DNA from: Planktomarina temperata RCA23
GTDB taxonomy: Bacteria; Pseudomonadota; Alphaproteobacteria; Rhodobacterales; Rhodobacteraceae
Length of the DNA: 64,000 bases
Assembly (NCBI RefSeq): GCF_000738435.1
Contig: NZ_CP003984.1
Location: forward strand, 2,232,001 to 2,296,000
Reading direction: 5' to 3'
In this document: positions 29,701-38,769 of the stretch, one piece after another
Layout of the letters: every line of letters begins with the position of its first letter
Position numbering within the stretch: the stretch's first letter is position 1
Notes under the pieces: generated by a model
What the model saw: the letters and a program-made list of their open reading frames with translations, nothing else
Told to the model about the DNA's origin: nothing
The model's database searches: none
Translations under genes and position numbers: made by a program

Positions 29701-30238
29701 TGGGATGACGTTGCAGCTCCACATAAAGCCGATCTCCAAAGGCCTGTGCCAAACCTTCAAGTAAAGCCTGCGCCTTGGCGGTCTGACCATTTTGCAGCAA
29801 TTTCCCCAAAGGCCCATTGGGCCCGCCGGTCAGGCAGATCACACCCTCCGCATGGGCGGCCAGCTGCGCCATTTGCACCTGCGGCAGCGTTCCGTCGCTG
29901 TCCAGATAGAGGCAGGAGTTGAGCGCCATGAGGTTTTCATACCCGCGCTCATTTTGCGCCAAAAGCACCAAGGCGGCCGGAGCGCGCGGCTTTTCAGTCG
30001 CAGGTGCGGGGTCATAGGCCATATCCACCTGGCAGCCGATGATTGGCTGAATACCCGCCTTGGACGCCGCTTCCGAAAACTCCAGGGCGCAAAACATATT
30101 GTTGGTATCCGTCACCGCAATGGCCGGCATGCCCATAGACACCGCCAAATCAGGCAATTTCTTGAGCCGTACGGCCCCCTCGAGCAGTGAATATTCGCTG
30201 TGAACTCGAAGATGGATGAATTTTGGATTCTCGCGCAT
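26738..30238 (-). CDS. dnaE: DNA polymerase III alpha subunit
   Basis: Replicative polymerase subunit, 1166 residues, normal for DnaE1. An N-terminal PHP domain begins FIHLRVHSEYSLLEGAV. The palm carries the catalytic aspartates in MPDFDIDFCMDRR, and the finger region has TFGALLSKAAVRDIGRVLQ. Helix-hairpin-helix and OB-fold regions lie in the last 350 residues. It appears monocistronic, with a 357-base divergent region separating it from xdhA. Confidence 0.97.
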   Translation of the reverse strand: MRENPKFIHLRVHSEYSLLEGAVRLKKLPDLAVSMGMPAIAVTDTNNMFCALEFSEAASKAGIQPIIGCQVDMAYDPAPATEKPRAPAALVLLAQNERGYENLMALNSCLYLDSDGTLPQVQMAQLAAHAEGVICLTGGPNGPLGKLLQNGQTAKAQALLEGLAQAFGDRLYVELQRHPSEDGRMPDAETLSERGLVEMAYAMDLPLVATNDVYFPRPEIYEAHDALICIAEGSYVDQQGPRRRLTPQHYLKSPAEMAVLFADLPEALENTVEIARRCAFKAYKRDPILPKFADDEVQELRLQANEGLARRLAVIPHAVSPEDYQKRLDFELDIIEGMGFPGYFLIVADFIGWTKAQNIPVGPGRGSGAGSLVAYALTITDLDPLRYGLLFERFLNPERVSMPDFDIDFCMDRREEVIRYVQQKYGRDRVGQIITFGALLSKAAVRDIGRVLQMPYGQVDRLSKMIPVEGVKPVSIEKALADEPRLREEARAEEVVDRLLTYGQQVEGLLRNASTHAAGVVIGDRPLDQLVPLYQDPRSDMPATQFNMKWVEQAGLVKFDFLGLKTLTVIQNAVDLINRSRPLHQSADGRALYTPPPGMEGDISAIPLDDAASYALYSAAKTVAVFQVESSGMMDALKRMKPNCIEDIVALVALYRPGPMENIPKYCEVKNGLSERELLHPSVDHILDETQGIIVYQEQVMEIARQMAGYSLGGADLLRRAMGKKIQEAMDAERPKFLAGAADNGVDEKTAKATWDLLDKFANYGFNKSHAAAYAVVSYQTAWLKANHPVEFMAGVMNCDLHLTDKLAIYFDEVRKGLSLPYIPPCVNRSQARFDVAEGALVYGLGALKNVGVEAMGLITNGRGDRPFSTVFDFARRVDLKRVGKRPLEMLARAGAFDQLDRNRHRVFDSLDDLVAYSAAVHEQRNSSQVSLFGEAGEDLPEPRLSPVPNWLPAVQLAEEFKAIGFYLSGHPLDDYMSSLKRSGVITLDQLSEKAKEGPLVAKLAGIVAGRQERKSARGNRFAFVQLSDTTGAFEATMFSDTLETSREYLEAGSKIVLSVEATMEAEQLKLLCRSVQPMDGAVAQAGGSGLRIYLDTPLAIEPVATVLREAARATKLGAKGPISFCLLDDSLPGEVDMDLGQNFPVTPQIKGALKSLEGVLMVEDL

Positions 30239-30595
30239 ATCTCATGGATAAACTGCCAATGCCCCGGCATCCAGAGTAAAACGCCCCGCAGGCCAATCTG
30301 CCACCTCGGGCGCTCCCAGCAAGGGGACATCTGCGGAAAATTATCTCCAAACGACCTCTGCATAACCCAATCGCCAAACCGATTGACTTTGCCCGGTGGC
30401 AACACCGGGCTGCGCCTGCCTGCCCCCCGGCAGGCGGTGCCGTCTTTTCCACCCAAGCGTGCAATATGCAGTAGCCATTATTTTTTCTTGCCAGACTCAC
30501 AAAATTCAGAGTTACTCACAGAGCGCCCAATTTGGTTTTACGCCGCATCGGACCTTGGCGCGAAAAATTAACAGACAGTGGCACGACTCTTTCAA
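30239..30595. other. Divergent dnaE/xdhA intergenic region
   Basis: About 357 bases without a believable gene. It holds two adjacent strong hairpins at 30391-30436 and an AT-rich part (30475-30520) that may contain promoter elements for xdhA. Long frames crossing it on either strand run into known genes and look like shadows. Confidence 0.6.
30391..30436. other. Two adjacent GC-rich hairpins
   Basis: The first is GCCCGGTG-GCAA-CACCGGGC, eight perfect pairs closing a GNRA-type loop on the plus strand. Two bases later CGCCTGCC pairs with GGCAGGCG across an eight-base loop, with a second possible register. GTCTTTTCC follows on the plus strand. This could be a small RNA with its terminator or part of a leader; I do not recognise a known family. 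Confidence 0.55.
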
Positions 30596-31969
30596 ATGAA
30601 CATGTCGTTTCTCCTCAACGGGAAGTCGGTGTCTGTCGCACCCAAAACCGGCAGTGAAACTCTTTTAGATTATTTACGCCTTGAGGCGGATCTCTGCGGC
30701 ACCAAAGAAGGCTGTAACGAAGGGGATTGCGGTGCCTGCACCGTCATCGTCACGGGACAGGATGGCGTGCCCCGCCCTATGAATGCCTGCATATTGTTTT
30801 TGCCCCAGCTGCAAGGCTGCAGCGTGCGCACGGTGGAGGGGCTGCCCGGACCTGACGGCGCGTTGCATCCGGTGCAGCAGGCCATGATCACGCACCACGG
30901 GGCGCAATGTGGCTTTTGCACCCCGGGATTTGTGACAACCATGGCCGCAGCACATGCCACGGGCGAGACGGATTTCGATACGGCTCTTGCGGGCAACCTA
31001 TGTCGATGCACAGGCTACGCGCCCATCATTCGCGCGGCTCAGGCCGCAGCTCACGCCCCGGTGCCCTCTTGGATGGCTGAACGGCCAGAGGCCCCTGCCC
31101 TTCAAAGCCGCGATGATATTTTTTGCCCGCGCTCCTCCGATGAATTGGCCCAGTGGTATGCCCGAAATCCAGAAGCCACCCTCATCGCGGGCGGCACCGA
31201 TGTGGGACTCTGGGTGACGAAAAAAATGCAAGAGCTCGGGCCCATAGCCTTTGTCAGCCACGCAGAGGATCTGCGCCAAATCCACGATGAGAAGGACAGT
31301 CTGCGCATCGGCGCGGCAGTCACAATCACCAATTTGATGCAGGCCATAAGGCCGATATCCGCCTCGCTGCATCAGCTCCTCAGTCGCTACGGCAGCCCGC
31401 AAGTGCGCAATGCGGCGACGATCGGTGGCAATATCGCCAATGGCTCGCCGATCGGGGATGGCTCACCAGCGCTTATTGCCATGGGCGCGCGCTTGGTTCT
31501 GCGCCGGGCAGATGAGCGCCGCACAGTTAATTTGGAAGATTTCTTTATCGCCTATCAACAGCAAGACCGGCGGCCGGGGGAATTTGTGGAGAGCATCGAA
31601 CTGCCCAAGGCACAGGACAGGCTGCGCTGCTATAAACTGTCCAAAAGGTTTGATCAGGATATTTCCGCGGTCTGCGGCTGCTTTAACTTGGAGCAAGAGG
31701 CCGGTGTGATCACACAGGCCCAGATTGCCTTTGGAGGTATGGCAGCCACCCCCGCAAGAGCACGCAAAACCGAGGCAGCTTTATGCGGCCAACCCTGGAG
31801 CTTGGAGACAGTCCACCAGGCAAAATCCGCTATGGCCGAAGACTTCACCCCTTTGAGCGACATGCGCGCCAGCGCGGGCTATCGGGCGCAAGCGGCGGGC
31901 AATATGCTGATCCGTTATTTTCACGATCTGCAAGAGACCCCCGTCAACATTCGCGAGGTGCACCCATGA
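30596..31969 (+). CDS. xdhA: Xanthine dehydrogenase small subunit (2Fe-2S and FAD)
   Basis: Electron-transfer subunit of xanthine dehydrogenase, which oxidises hypoxanthine and xanthine to urate in the cytoplasm. The 457-residue protein has a ferredoxin-like [2Fe-2S] domain (CGTKEGCNEGDCGACTV), a second cluster domain (CGFCTPGF, CRCTGY) and an FAD domain (TLIAGGTDVGLWV; GSPQVRNAATIGGNIANGSP). The ATG at 30596 fits the family pattern MxxxFxLNG; ATG 30602 is close and neither has a good ribosome-binding site. It is the first gene of a seven-gene operon. Confidence 0.94.
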   Translation: MNMSFLLNGKSVSVAPKTGSETLLDYLRLEADLCGTKEGCNEGDCGACTVIVTGQDGVPRPMNACILFLPQLQGCSVRTVEGLPGPDGALHPVQQAMITHHGAQCGFCTPGFVTTMAAAHATGETDFDTALAGNLCRCTGYAPIIRAAQAAAHAPVPSWMAERPEAPALQSRDDIFCPRSSDELAQWYARNPEATLIAGGTDVGLWVTKKMQELGPIAFVSHAEDLRQIHDEKDSLRIGAAVTITNLMQAIRPISASLHQLLSRYGSPQVRNAATIGGNIANGSPIGDGSPALIAMGARLVLRRADERRTVNLEDFFIAYQQQDRRPGEFVESIELPKAQDRLRCYKLSKRFDQDISAVCGCFNLEQEAGVITQAQIAFGGMAATPARARKTEAALCGQPWSLETVHQAKSAMAEDFTPLSDMRASAGYRAQAAGNMLIRYFHDLQETPVNIREVHP

Positions 31970-34269
31970 GCGCCGCGGCCAGCCTCCCGCATGACGCAGC
32001 GCGCCAGCATGTCAGTGGCAGCGCGCGCTATGTAGACGATATCCCAACCCCACAGGGCACGCTTCATCTGGCCTTTGGCCTGTCGTCCTGCGCCGCGGGA
32101 CAGATTAGGTCGGTGGATCTGAGTGCCGTGCGTGCCTGCCCCGGGGTGCATTTGGTGCTGGAGGCCAAGGATCTTCCCCATGCCAATGACGTCTCCCCCT
32201 CCGCCCATGACGAGCCTCTCCTCGCCGATGGCCATGTGCATTATGCTGGGCAGCCGATCTTTTTGGTCGTGGCCGAGAGCCACCATCTGGCCCGCCGCGC
32301 CGCGCGTTTGGCCAAGATTGAGATCACAGATGAGCCGGCCATATTGACGATAGAGCAGGCTCTGGCCGCCGAAAACCGCTTTGAAGATGGGCCGCGGATC
32401 TATACAAAAGGCACGCCCCAAAGCGCGATGAAGGGCGTGATCCACCGGTTGCAGGGCCAAATTAACCTCGGCGGGCAGGAACATTTTTATCTCGAAGGGC
32501 AAGCCGCCCTGGCCCTGCCCGGCGATCACGGGGATATGGTGATCCATTCTTCAACCCAGCACCCAACGGAAATTCAACATAAGGTGGCAGAGGCGCTGAA
32601 TATTGCACAGCATGCGGTGCGCGTGGAAGTGCGGCGCATGGGAGGCGGGTTTGGCGGCAAAGAAAGCCAAGGCAATGCGCTGGCTGTCGCCTGCGCGCTG
32701 GCGGCCTCTTTCACCGGACGGCCTTGCAAAATGCGCTATGACCGTGATGATGATTTCATCATTACAGGAAAACGCCATGACTGCCGCATTGACTATGACG
32801 TCGGCTTTGATGACAGCGGCCGGGTCCAGGCACTGGAGTTTACCCATTATTTCCGCTGCGGCTGGGCGCTGGATCTGTCTTTGCCGGTGGCAGATCGGGC
32901 GATGTTGCACGCGGATAATGCCTATGATCTGCCGCATGTGAAAATTACCTCGCACCGGCTCAAAACCAACACCCAAAGCGCCACGGCCTTTCGCGGCTTT
33001 GGTGGCCCGCAGGGGATGGTGGGCATTGAGCGGGTGATGGATCATATCGCCCATAGCCTGTCTTGCGATCCCGCAGAGGTGCGCCGGCGCAACTATTATC
33101 CCGAAATGAGCTCAAAGCCCGCCGCGCGCCCGTCCGTCACCCCCTATCAGATGGATGTGACCGATTTCATCCTGGGGGACATGACCGAAAGCCTGTTGCA
33201 GCGCTGTGACTACCACGCGCGCAAAGCTGAGGTTGCACGCTGGAATGCCAGCCATGCGCTTTTGAAACGCGGCATTGCCTTTAGTCCCGTGAAATTTGGA
33301 ATATCCTTCACGCTGACCCATCTCAACCAAGCCGGCGCCTTGGTGCAAATCTACACCGATGGATCTGTTTTGATCAACCATGGCGGCACAGAGATGGGCC
33401 AAGGCCTATTTCAGAAACTGACACAGGTGGCCGCACGCAGCTTAGGAGCGCAGCAGGCAGTTATTCGCGCCTCGGCCACGGACACCAGCAAAGTGCCCAA
33501 TAGCTCTGCGACCGCTGCCAGCTCTGGGGCTGATCTCAACGGTATGGCCGTGCAAGCGGCCTGTGACACGCTGATTGGCCGGCTCAAAGACCATGTGGCC
33601 GCTCAACATGGCGTAAAGCCCGAAGAGATCACCTTCGCGGAGGGACAGGTCACCGCGCCAGGTCTCGTGCTCACATGGCAAGAGGTGATCGCCTCGGCCT
33701 ATGAGGCGCGTATATCGCTCTCGGCCACGGGATTTTACAAAACACCCGAGATTGCATGGGATCGCATCAAGGGCGCGGGACGGCCGTTTTTGTATTTCGC
33801 CTATGGCGCGGCGGTGACAGAGGTGGTGATTGACACGCTCACGGGTGAAAACCGTATCCTACGCTGCGATATTCTTCACGACTGTGGGGCATCACTGAAC
33901 CCGGCCTTGGACATCGGCCAGATCGAAGGCGGCTTTGTACAGGGCGCGGGTTGGTTGACGACGGAGGAGTTGGTTTGGGACGCATCGGGGCAGCTCAAAA
34001 CCCATGCGCCCTCCACCTATAAAATTCCGGCCTGTTCTGACCGGCCAGAAGTTTTCAATGTGGATCTATGGCCGGGGCGGAACGCGCAAAAAACCATTTA
34101 CCGCTCAAAAGCCGTGGGTGAGCCGCCCTTCATGCATGGGATTTCCGCCTTTCTGGCGCTATCGAATGCGGTCGCGGCCTGCGGGCCGCATTATCCCGAC
34201 TTGCAAGCGCCGGCCACTTCGGAGGAAGTGTTCAACGCCATGGCCAGGGCGCGAGGATCTGCGTCATGA
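31966..34269 (+). CDS. xdhB: Xanthine dehydrogenase large subunit (molybdopterin)
   Basis: Molybdenum-cofactor subunit where purine hydroxylation occurs. The start is the ATG at 31966, overlapping the xdhA stop (ATGA), giving 767 residues, the normal size. Recognised motifs are GGQEHFYLEGQAALA, RMGGGFGGKESQ, TAFRGFGGPQGM and KAVGEPPFMHG, whose Glu corresponds to the catalytic base. It overlaps xdhC by four bases. Confidence 0.95.
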   Translation: MSAAASLPHDAARQHVSGSARYVDDIPTPQGTLHLAFGLSSCAAGQIRSVDLSAVRACPGVHLVLEAKDLPHANDVSPSAHDEPLLADGHVHYAGQPIFLVVAESHHLARRAARLAKIEITDEPAILTIEQALAAENRFEDGPRIYTKGTPQSAMKGVIHRLQGQINLGGQEHFYLEGQAALALPGDHGDMVIHSSTQHPTEIQHKVAEALNIAQHAVRVEVRRMGGGFGGKESQGNALAVACALAASFTGRPCKMRYDRDDDFIITGKRHDCRIDYDVGFDDSGRVQALEFTHYFRCGWALDLSLPVADRAMLHADNAYDLPHVKITSHRLKTNTQSATAFRGFGGPQGMVGIERVMDHIAHSLSCDPAEVRRRNYYPEMSSKPAARPSVTPYQMDVTDFILGDMTESLLQRCDYHARKAEVARWNASHALLKRGIAFSPVKFGISFTLTHLNQAGALVQIYTDGSVLINHGGTEMGQGLFQKLTQVAARSLGAQQAVIRASATDTSKVPNSSATAASSGADLNGMAVQAACDTLIGRLKDHVAAQHGVKPEEITFAEGQVTAPGLVLTWQEVIASAYEARISLSATGFYKTPEIAWDRIKGAGRPFLYFAYGAAVTEVVIDTLTGENRILRCDILHDCGASLNPALDIGQIEGGFVQGAGWLTTEELVWDASGQLKTHAPSTYKIPACSDRPEVFNVDLWPGRNAQKTIYRSKAVGEPPFMHGISAFLALSNAVAACGPHYPDLQAPATSEEVFNAMARARGSAS

Positions 34270-35186
34270 GTTTTGATCTTCACCACATCAATGCGGCCAT
34301 CGCCGCCCATGGCGCAGTGACCCGAGTTGTGATTGCCGACATAAAAGGCTCTTCGCCGCGGGAAATCGGCGCAGCAATGTTGCTTTGGCCCGGAGGACAA
34401 AGCGGCAGTATTGGCGGCGGTGCTTTGGAGTATCAAGCCTCGCAAGCGCCACAACCAGGCCTGCGGCGCTATCCTCTTGGGCCTGAGCTGGGGCAATGTT
34501 GTGGTGGACATGTGACGTTGGTGACGGAGCACTTCACCAAGCCCATTGATGCAACCGATGTCTTCATCCGCCGCATCGAAGGGGACATGGCCATGCCTCT
34601 GCCCATTGCACAGTTGCAAAAGGCTCGGCGTAACGGCTCGGCGGACCCCGCGGCGCTGATCTGCACCGCAGGCTGGCTGGCGGAGACGCTGACCCCGGCT
34701 GCGCAACCCTTGTGGATCTGGGGCGCGGGACATGTGGGCCGGGCGGTTGTGCATATCGCCTCCCAAATGCCAGAGCTTGAGGTGACTTGGATTGATACCA
34801 GCCCTGAGCGCTTTCCCAGGACGCCGCCCGAGACTGTGACCCTTGTCCCTGCCGAAAACCCGGCGCCGCTGATGGCCCATGCACCGCGTCACGCACAGCA
34901 TTTGATATTCACCTATGCTCATAGTCTGGATCTTTCGCTGTGCCATGCCGCTTTGCTGCGCGGATTCGATTTTTGTGGTTTGATTGGATCCGCCAGCAAA
35001 TGGGCGCGGTTTCAGCGGCGCTTGCTGGCCTTGGGACATGCACCAACTCAAATTTCAAAGATAACTTGCCCAATTGGTGATCCAAACCTTGGAAAACAGC
35101 CAATTTCGATTGCGATTGGGGTGACCCAAGCCCTATTGTTGCACAACATGAACGCCAAAACGCGACACAGGAGTGCTCTTTCATGA
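34266..35186 (+). CDS. xdhC: Xanthine dehydrogenase accessory protein XdhC
   Basis: Binds the molybdenum cofactor, supports its sulfuration and inserts it into XdhB. The 306-residue protein has KGSSPREIGAAMLLW and SIGGGALEYQ in the N-terminal domain, with CCGG in GQCCGGHVTLV. A Rossmann-like C-terminal domain (IWGAGHVGRAVVHIA; CGLIGSASKWARFQRRL) follows. ATGA overlaps at both ends tie it to xdhB and to the transporter ATPase gene. Confidence 0.93.
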   Translation: MSFDLHHINAAIAAHGAVTRVVIADIKGSSPREIGAAMLLWPGGQSGSIGGGALEYQASQAPQPGLRRYPLGPELGQCCGGHVTLVTEHFTKPIDATDVFIRRIEGDMAMPLPIAQLQKARRNGSADPAALICTAGWLAETLTPAAQPLWIWGAGHVGRAVVHIASQMPELEVTWIDTSPERFPRTPPETVTLVPAENPAPLMAHAPRHAQHLIFTYAHSLDLSLCHAALLRGFDFCGLIGSASKWARFQRRLLALGHAPTQISKITCPIGDPNLGKQPISIAIGVTQALLLHNMNAKTRHRSALS

Positions 35187-36688
35187 GTAAGACACTTTTA
35201 CACCTTAACGGGCTGACAAAGGCCTACCCCGGCGTCATTGCCAATCAGGATGTGGGGTTTGACATCGGCACCGGAGAAATTCACGCGCTCTTGGGCGAGA
35301 ATGGTGCCGGTAAATCAACCTTGGTCAAGATGATCTACGGGCTGGTGCGGCCCGATTCTGGACATATGCAGCTTTTTGATGCGCCCTATGCCCCCGAAGA
35401 GCCCCGCGCGGCGCGGGCCGCCGGCGTGGCCATGGTGTTTCAACATTTCAGCCTTTTTGAAGCCTTGAATGTGGCGGAAAATATCGCCCTCGGCATGGAA
35501 AACCCGCCAAAATCCAGCGCCCTCTCGGCCCGGATTACCGAGGTCTCCGAGGCCTATGGCCTGCCGTTGGATCCGGAACGGCTGGTGGGGGATCTCTCGG
35601 CCGGGGAGCGTCAAAGGGTCGAGATCATTCGCTGTCTTCTGCAAGACCCCAAGCTGCTCATCATGGATGAGCCGACCAGCGTTTTGACCCCGCAAGAGGT
35701 CCAAACCCTCTTTGCGACACTGCGCAAGCTCAAGGCCGAAGGCACCTCTATTCTCTACATTTCCCACAAACTCGAAGAAATTCGCGATCTGTGCGAGACC
35801 GCAACGATTTTGCGCGCAGGGCGCAAAATTGCCACCTGCGATCCGCGGGAAAAATCCGCACGTGAGCTGGCAGAGATGATGGTTGGCGGCACGCTGAACT
35901 CAGCCAAACCGCAGCACGGCACGCTCGGCGATGTCGTGCTTGAGGTGACCGATCTTTCACTGGCACCGCAAACAACCTTTGGCACAAGCCTTAAAAATAT
36001 ATCTTTTGCCCTGCGTAAAGGTGAGGTCTTGGGCATAGGCGGTGTTGCGGGCAATGGTCAAGACGAGCTGCTTGCCTGCCTCTCAGGTGAAATGCTCGGC
36101 GCGCCGGGCCGGATCAAACTGAACACGCTGGGCATCGGGCATCTTGCCCCCAATGCACGGCGCGCTTTGGGACTTTTGGCCGCCCCGGAGGAGCGTTTGG
36201 GACATGCGGCCGCGCCCGATATGAGCCTAACGGAAAATGCCATGCTCACCGGGATGGTGCGCAAGGAGCTGAGCCGCTCAGGCTTTCTAGACTGGCCACG
36301 CGCCCGCGCCTTTGCGGAGGAGGTGATTGAAAGTTTCGATGTGCGCACCCCCAGTGCACAGTCTGCGGCGCGGTCCCTGTCGGGCGGCAATTTGCAAAAA
36401 TTCGTCATCGGCCGCGAGGTCTTGCAAAATCCCTCTGTGTTGATTGTCAACCAACCCACTTGGGGCGTTGATGCAGCGGCAGCCGCCGCCATTCGCCAAG
36501 CCTTGCTGGATTTGGCAGCCAAAGGCGCAGGGGTGATCGTCATCAGCCAAGATTTGGATGAGCTTATGGAAATTTCAACCAATTTCGCCGCGCTGAATGC
36601 CGGCCACCTATCCGCCGCGCGTCCGATGTCGGGCCTAAGCTTGGATGAAATTGGCCTATTGCTGGGAGGCGCCGATGCTGCGGCTTGA
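35183..36688 (+). CDS. ABC transporter ATP-binding protein, BMP-type purine/nucleoside system
   Basis: A 501-residue double ATPase of the sugar/nucleoside type (RbsA-like). The first half has ALLGENGAGKSTLV, the signature LSAGERQRVEI and LLIMDEPTSVLTP. In the second half the P-loop is degenerate (GVAGNGQDELL), with LSGGNLQKFVI and VNQPTWGVD, as is usual in this family. Translation starts at an ATGA overlap with xdhC. Being inside the xdh operon, it probably powers uptake of hypoxanthine, xanthine or a related purine. Confidence 0.92.
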   Translation: MSKTLLHLNGLTKAYPGVIANQDVGFDIGTGEIHALLGENGAGKSTLVKMIYGLVRPDSGHMQLFDAPYAPEEPRAARAAGVAMVFQHFSLFEALNVAENIALGMENPPKSSALSARITEVSEAYGLPLDPERLVGDLSAGERQRVEIIRCLLQDPKLLIMDEPTSVLTPQEVQTLFATLRKLKAEGTSILYISHKLEEIRDLCETATILRAGRKIATCDPREKSARELAEMMVGGTLNSAKPQHGTLGDVVLEVTDLSLAPQTTFGTSLKNISFALRKGEVLGIGGVAGNGQDELLACLSGEMLGAPGRIKLNTLGIGHLAPNARRALGLLAAPEERLGHAAAPDMSLTENAMLTGMVRKELSRSGFLDWPRARAFAEEVIESFDVRTPSAQSAARSLSGGNLQKFVIGREVLQNPSVLIVNQPTWGVDAAAAAAIRQALLDLAAKGAGVIVISQDLDELMEISTNFAALNAGHLSAARPMSGLSLDEIGLLLGGADAAA

Positions 36689-37760
36689 AAAACGCCCTAA
36701 TCCGTCAAAAACTTGGGCCTATTTGGCTCCGGTTATGGCCGTTTTTGCCACGATGATCGGCGGCGGCATCATGTTTGCGGCCTTGGGCAAGGATCCTTTT
36801 GAGGCCATCCGTACCATTTTCTATGATCCGCTTTTCTCCGAATTTGCTTGGTATTATCGCCCGCAGCTTTTGGTTAAAGGCGCACCTTTGATTATGATTG
36901 CCATCGGCCTGTCGATGGGGTTTCGCGCTGGGATTTGGAACATTGGAGCCGAGGGACAATATATCATCGGTGCGATTTGTGGCGCCGGCGCGGCCCTGGC
37001 CGTCTACCCGGCGCAAAGCCCCCTGATTTTTCCCGCGATGATCTTCTTTGGCGCATTGGGCGGCTTTGTCTGGGCCATGATTCCTGCGATTTTGAAAACA
37101 AGGTTTGGCACCAATGAGATTTTGGTGAGCCTCATGCTGGTCTACGTTGCAGAGCAGCTTTTGGCCTCTATGTCGCTGGGAATGTTGAAAAATCCCGAAG
37201 GCTTTGGCTTTCCCGGATCACGCAACTTGCAGCAATACGCCAGCGCCCATAATGGGGAGCTTTGGACCGGAACCGGCATTCACATGGGCGTTATGTTCGC
37301 CTTCATTGCCGTGATTTTCGCCTATGTCGTGCTGGCGCGGCATCAAATGGGCTTTCACATCCGCTTGACCGGTGAAAGCCCAAAAGCGGCCAAATTTGCC
37401 GGGGTCAATCCAAAGCGGCTGGTGGTGTATTGCTTGGGTTTCAGCGGCGCTTTGGCGGGGATGGCGGGCATGTTCGAGGTCTCCGGGCCCAGTGGGCAGA
37501 TCAGCATTGATTTCAATGTCGGCTACGGATTCACCGCAATTATTGTGGCGTTTTTGGGCCGGCTCAACCCGATTGGCATCCTCTTGGCCGGACTGTTAAT
37601 GGCCCTGACCTATATCGGCGGGGAGATTGCCCAATCCAGCCTTGGCCTGCCCTCAGCGGCAATCCAGGCCTTTCAGGGCATGTTGCTGTTTTTCCTGCTT
37701 GCTCTCGATATGCTGACAAATTTCAAACTTAAATTAACACGTGCAGGGAGCCGCCTATGA
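36675..37760 (+). CDS. ABC transporter permease, BMP-type purine/nucleoside system
   Basis: A 361-residue inner-membrane permease of the branched-chain/nucleoside superfamily, with about eight to ten hydrophobic helices. FRAGIWNIGAEGQYIIGAI is the conserved family segment, and RLTGESPKAAKFAGVNPKRL is the cytoplasmic loop that meets the ATPase. The ATG at 36675 lies 14 bases inside the ATPase gene, showing tight coupling. Confidence 0.9.
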   Translation: MLRLEKRPNPSKTWAYLAPVMAVFATMIGGGIMFAALGKDPFEAIRTIFYDPLFSEFAWYYRPQLLVKGAPLIMIAIGLSMGFRAGIWNIGAEGQYIIGAICGAGAALAVYPAQSPLIFPAMIFFGALGGFVWAMIPAILKTRFGTNEILVSLMLVYVAEQLLASMSLGMLKNPEGFGFPGSRNLQQYASAHNGELWTGTGIHMGVMFAFIAVIFAYVVLARHQMGFHIRLTGESPKAAKFAGVNPKRLVVYCLGFSGALAGMAGMFEVSGPSGQISIDFNVGYGFTAIIVAFLGRLNPIGILLAGLLMALTYIGGEIAQSSLGLPSAAIQAFQGMLLFFLLALDMLTNFKLKLTRAGSRL

Positions 37761-37809
37761 CGCCCTTTGGACGCCACCCAAACTTGATTTCAAACAGGAC
37801 ATATCTGTC

Positions 37810-38742
37810 ATGGATTTAAGCTCAATTAGCCCGACGCTCTTGGTCGCCTCGCTCATGGTGGCCGCAACACCAATATTATTGGCCGCCATTGGCGAATTGG
37901 TGGTCGAAAAATCCGGGGTTTTGAACCTTGGGGTCGAAGGCATGATGATCATCGGGGCCATTGCCGGTTTTGCCGCGGCCGTGGGCACAGGATCGCCCAT
38001 CATTGGCTTTCTCTGCGCCGCCCTGGGCGGGGCGGCCCTCTCTTTGGTTTTTGCACTTTTGACGCAATTTTTTCTGTCAAACCAAGTCGCCACGGGGCTG
38101 GCGCTGACTCTCTTCGGCCTCGGGCTTTCGGCGCTTATGGGGCAAAGCTACATTGGAATTAAGCCCCCGGCGAGTGTGAAGCTGGATCTGCCTGTCATCA
38201 GCGATCTTCCCATTCTGGGCCCGATTTTGTTTTCACATGACATCACCGTCTATGCAGCCTTGGGTTTGGTTGCTGGGGTTTGGTGGTTCTTGAAATACAC
38301 CCGCGGCGGATTGATCCTGCGGGCTGTCGGCGAAAGCCATGATGCGGCCCATGCTTTGGGCTATAAGGTCGTGAAAGTGCGCATTATGGCCATTATGTTT
38401 GGCGGGGCCTGCGCCGGGTTGGGGGGGGCGTCTCTCTCACTGGTGCGCGTGCCGCAATGGACCGAAGGTATGACAGCCGGGGCCGGCTGGATTGCCTTGG
38501 CGATTGTTGTTTTTGCGAGCTGGAAACCAGCGCGCGTTCTTCTGGGTGCCTATCTTTTCGGCGGCGTTGCCGTTTTGCAGCTCAATCTGCAGGCCGCCGG
38601 TGTCTCAATTCCAGTTGAGTATTTGTCTATGTCACCCTATCTGATTACCATCATTGTGTTGGTTGTGATGTCTGCGCATCGCAACAAAGCTGCACTCAAT
38701 GCACCTGCGGCCCTTGGCCGTGCGTTCCATGCCTCACGCTGA
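37810..38742 (+). CDS. ABC transporter permease, BMP-type purine/nucleoside system
   Basis: Second permease, 310 residues, with about eight to ten membrane helices. VVEKSGVLNLGVEGMMIIGAI is the family motif, and RAVGESHDAAHALGYKVVKVR is the ATPase-coupling loop. An upstream in-frame start exists (37741), but the ATG at 37810 (MDLSSISPTLLVASL) fits the family, with AGGA eleven bases before it. Confidence 0.9.
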   Translation: MDLSSISPTLLVASLMVAATPILLAAIGELVVEKSGVLNLGVEGMMIIGAIAGFAAAVGTGSPIIGFLCAALGGAALSLVFALLTQFFLSNQVATGLALTLFGLGLSALMGQSYIGIKPPASVKLDLPVISDLPILGPILFSHDITVYAALGLVAGVWWFLKYTRGGLILRAVGESHDAAHALGYKVVKVRIMAIMFGGACAGLGGASLSLVRVPQWTEGMTAGAGWIALAIVVFASWKPARVLLGAYLFGGVAVLQLNLQAAGVSIPVEYLSMSPYLITIIVLVVMSAHRNKAALNAPAALGRAFHASR

Positions 38743-38769
38743 GGTCATTTATAAACAGGGGGAAACCTA

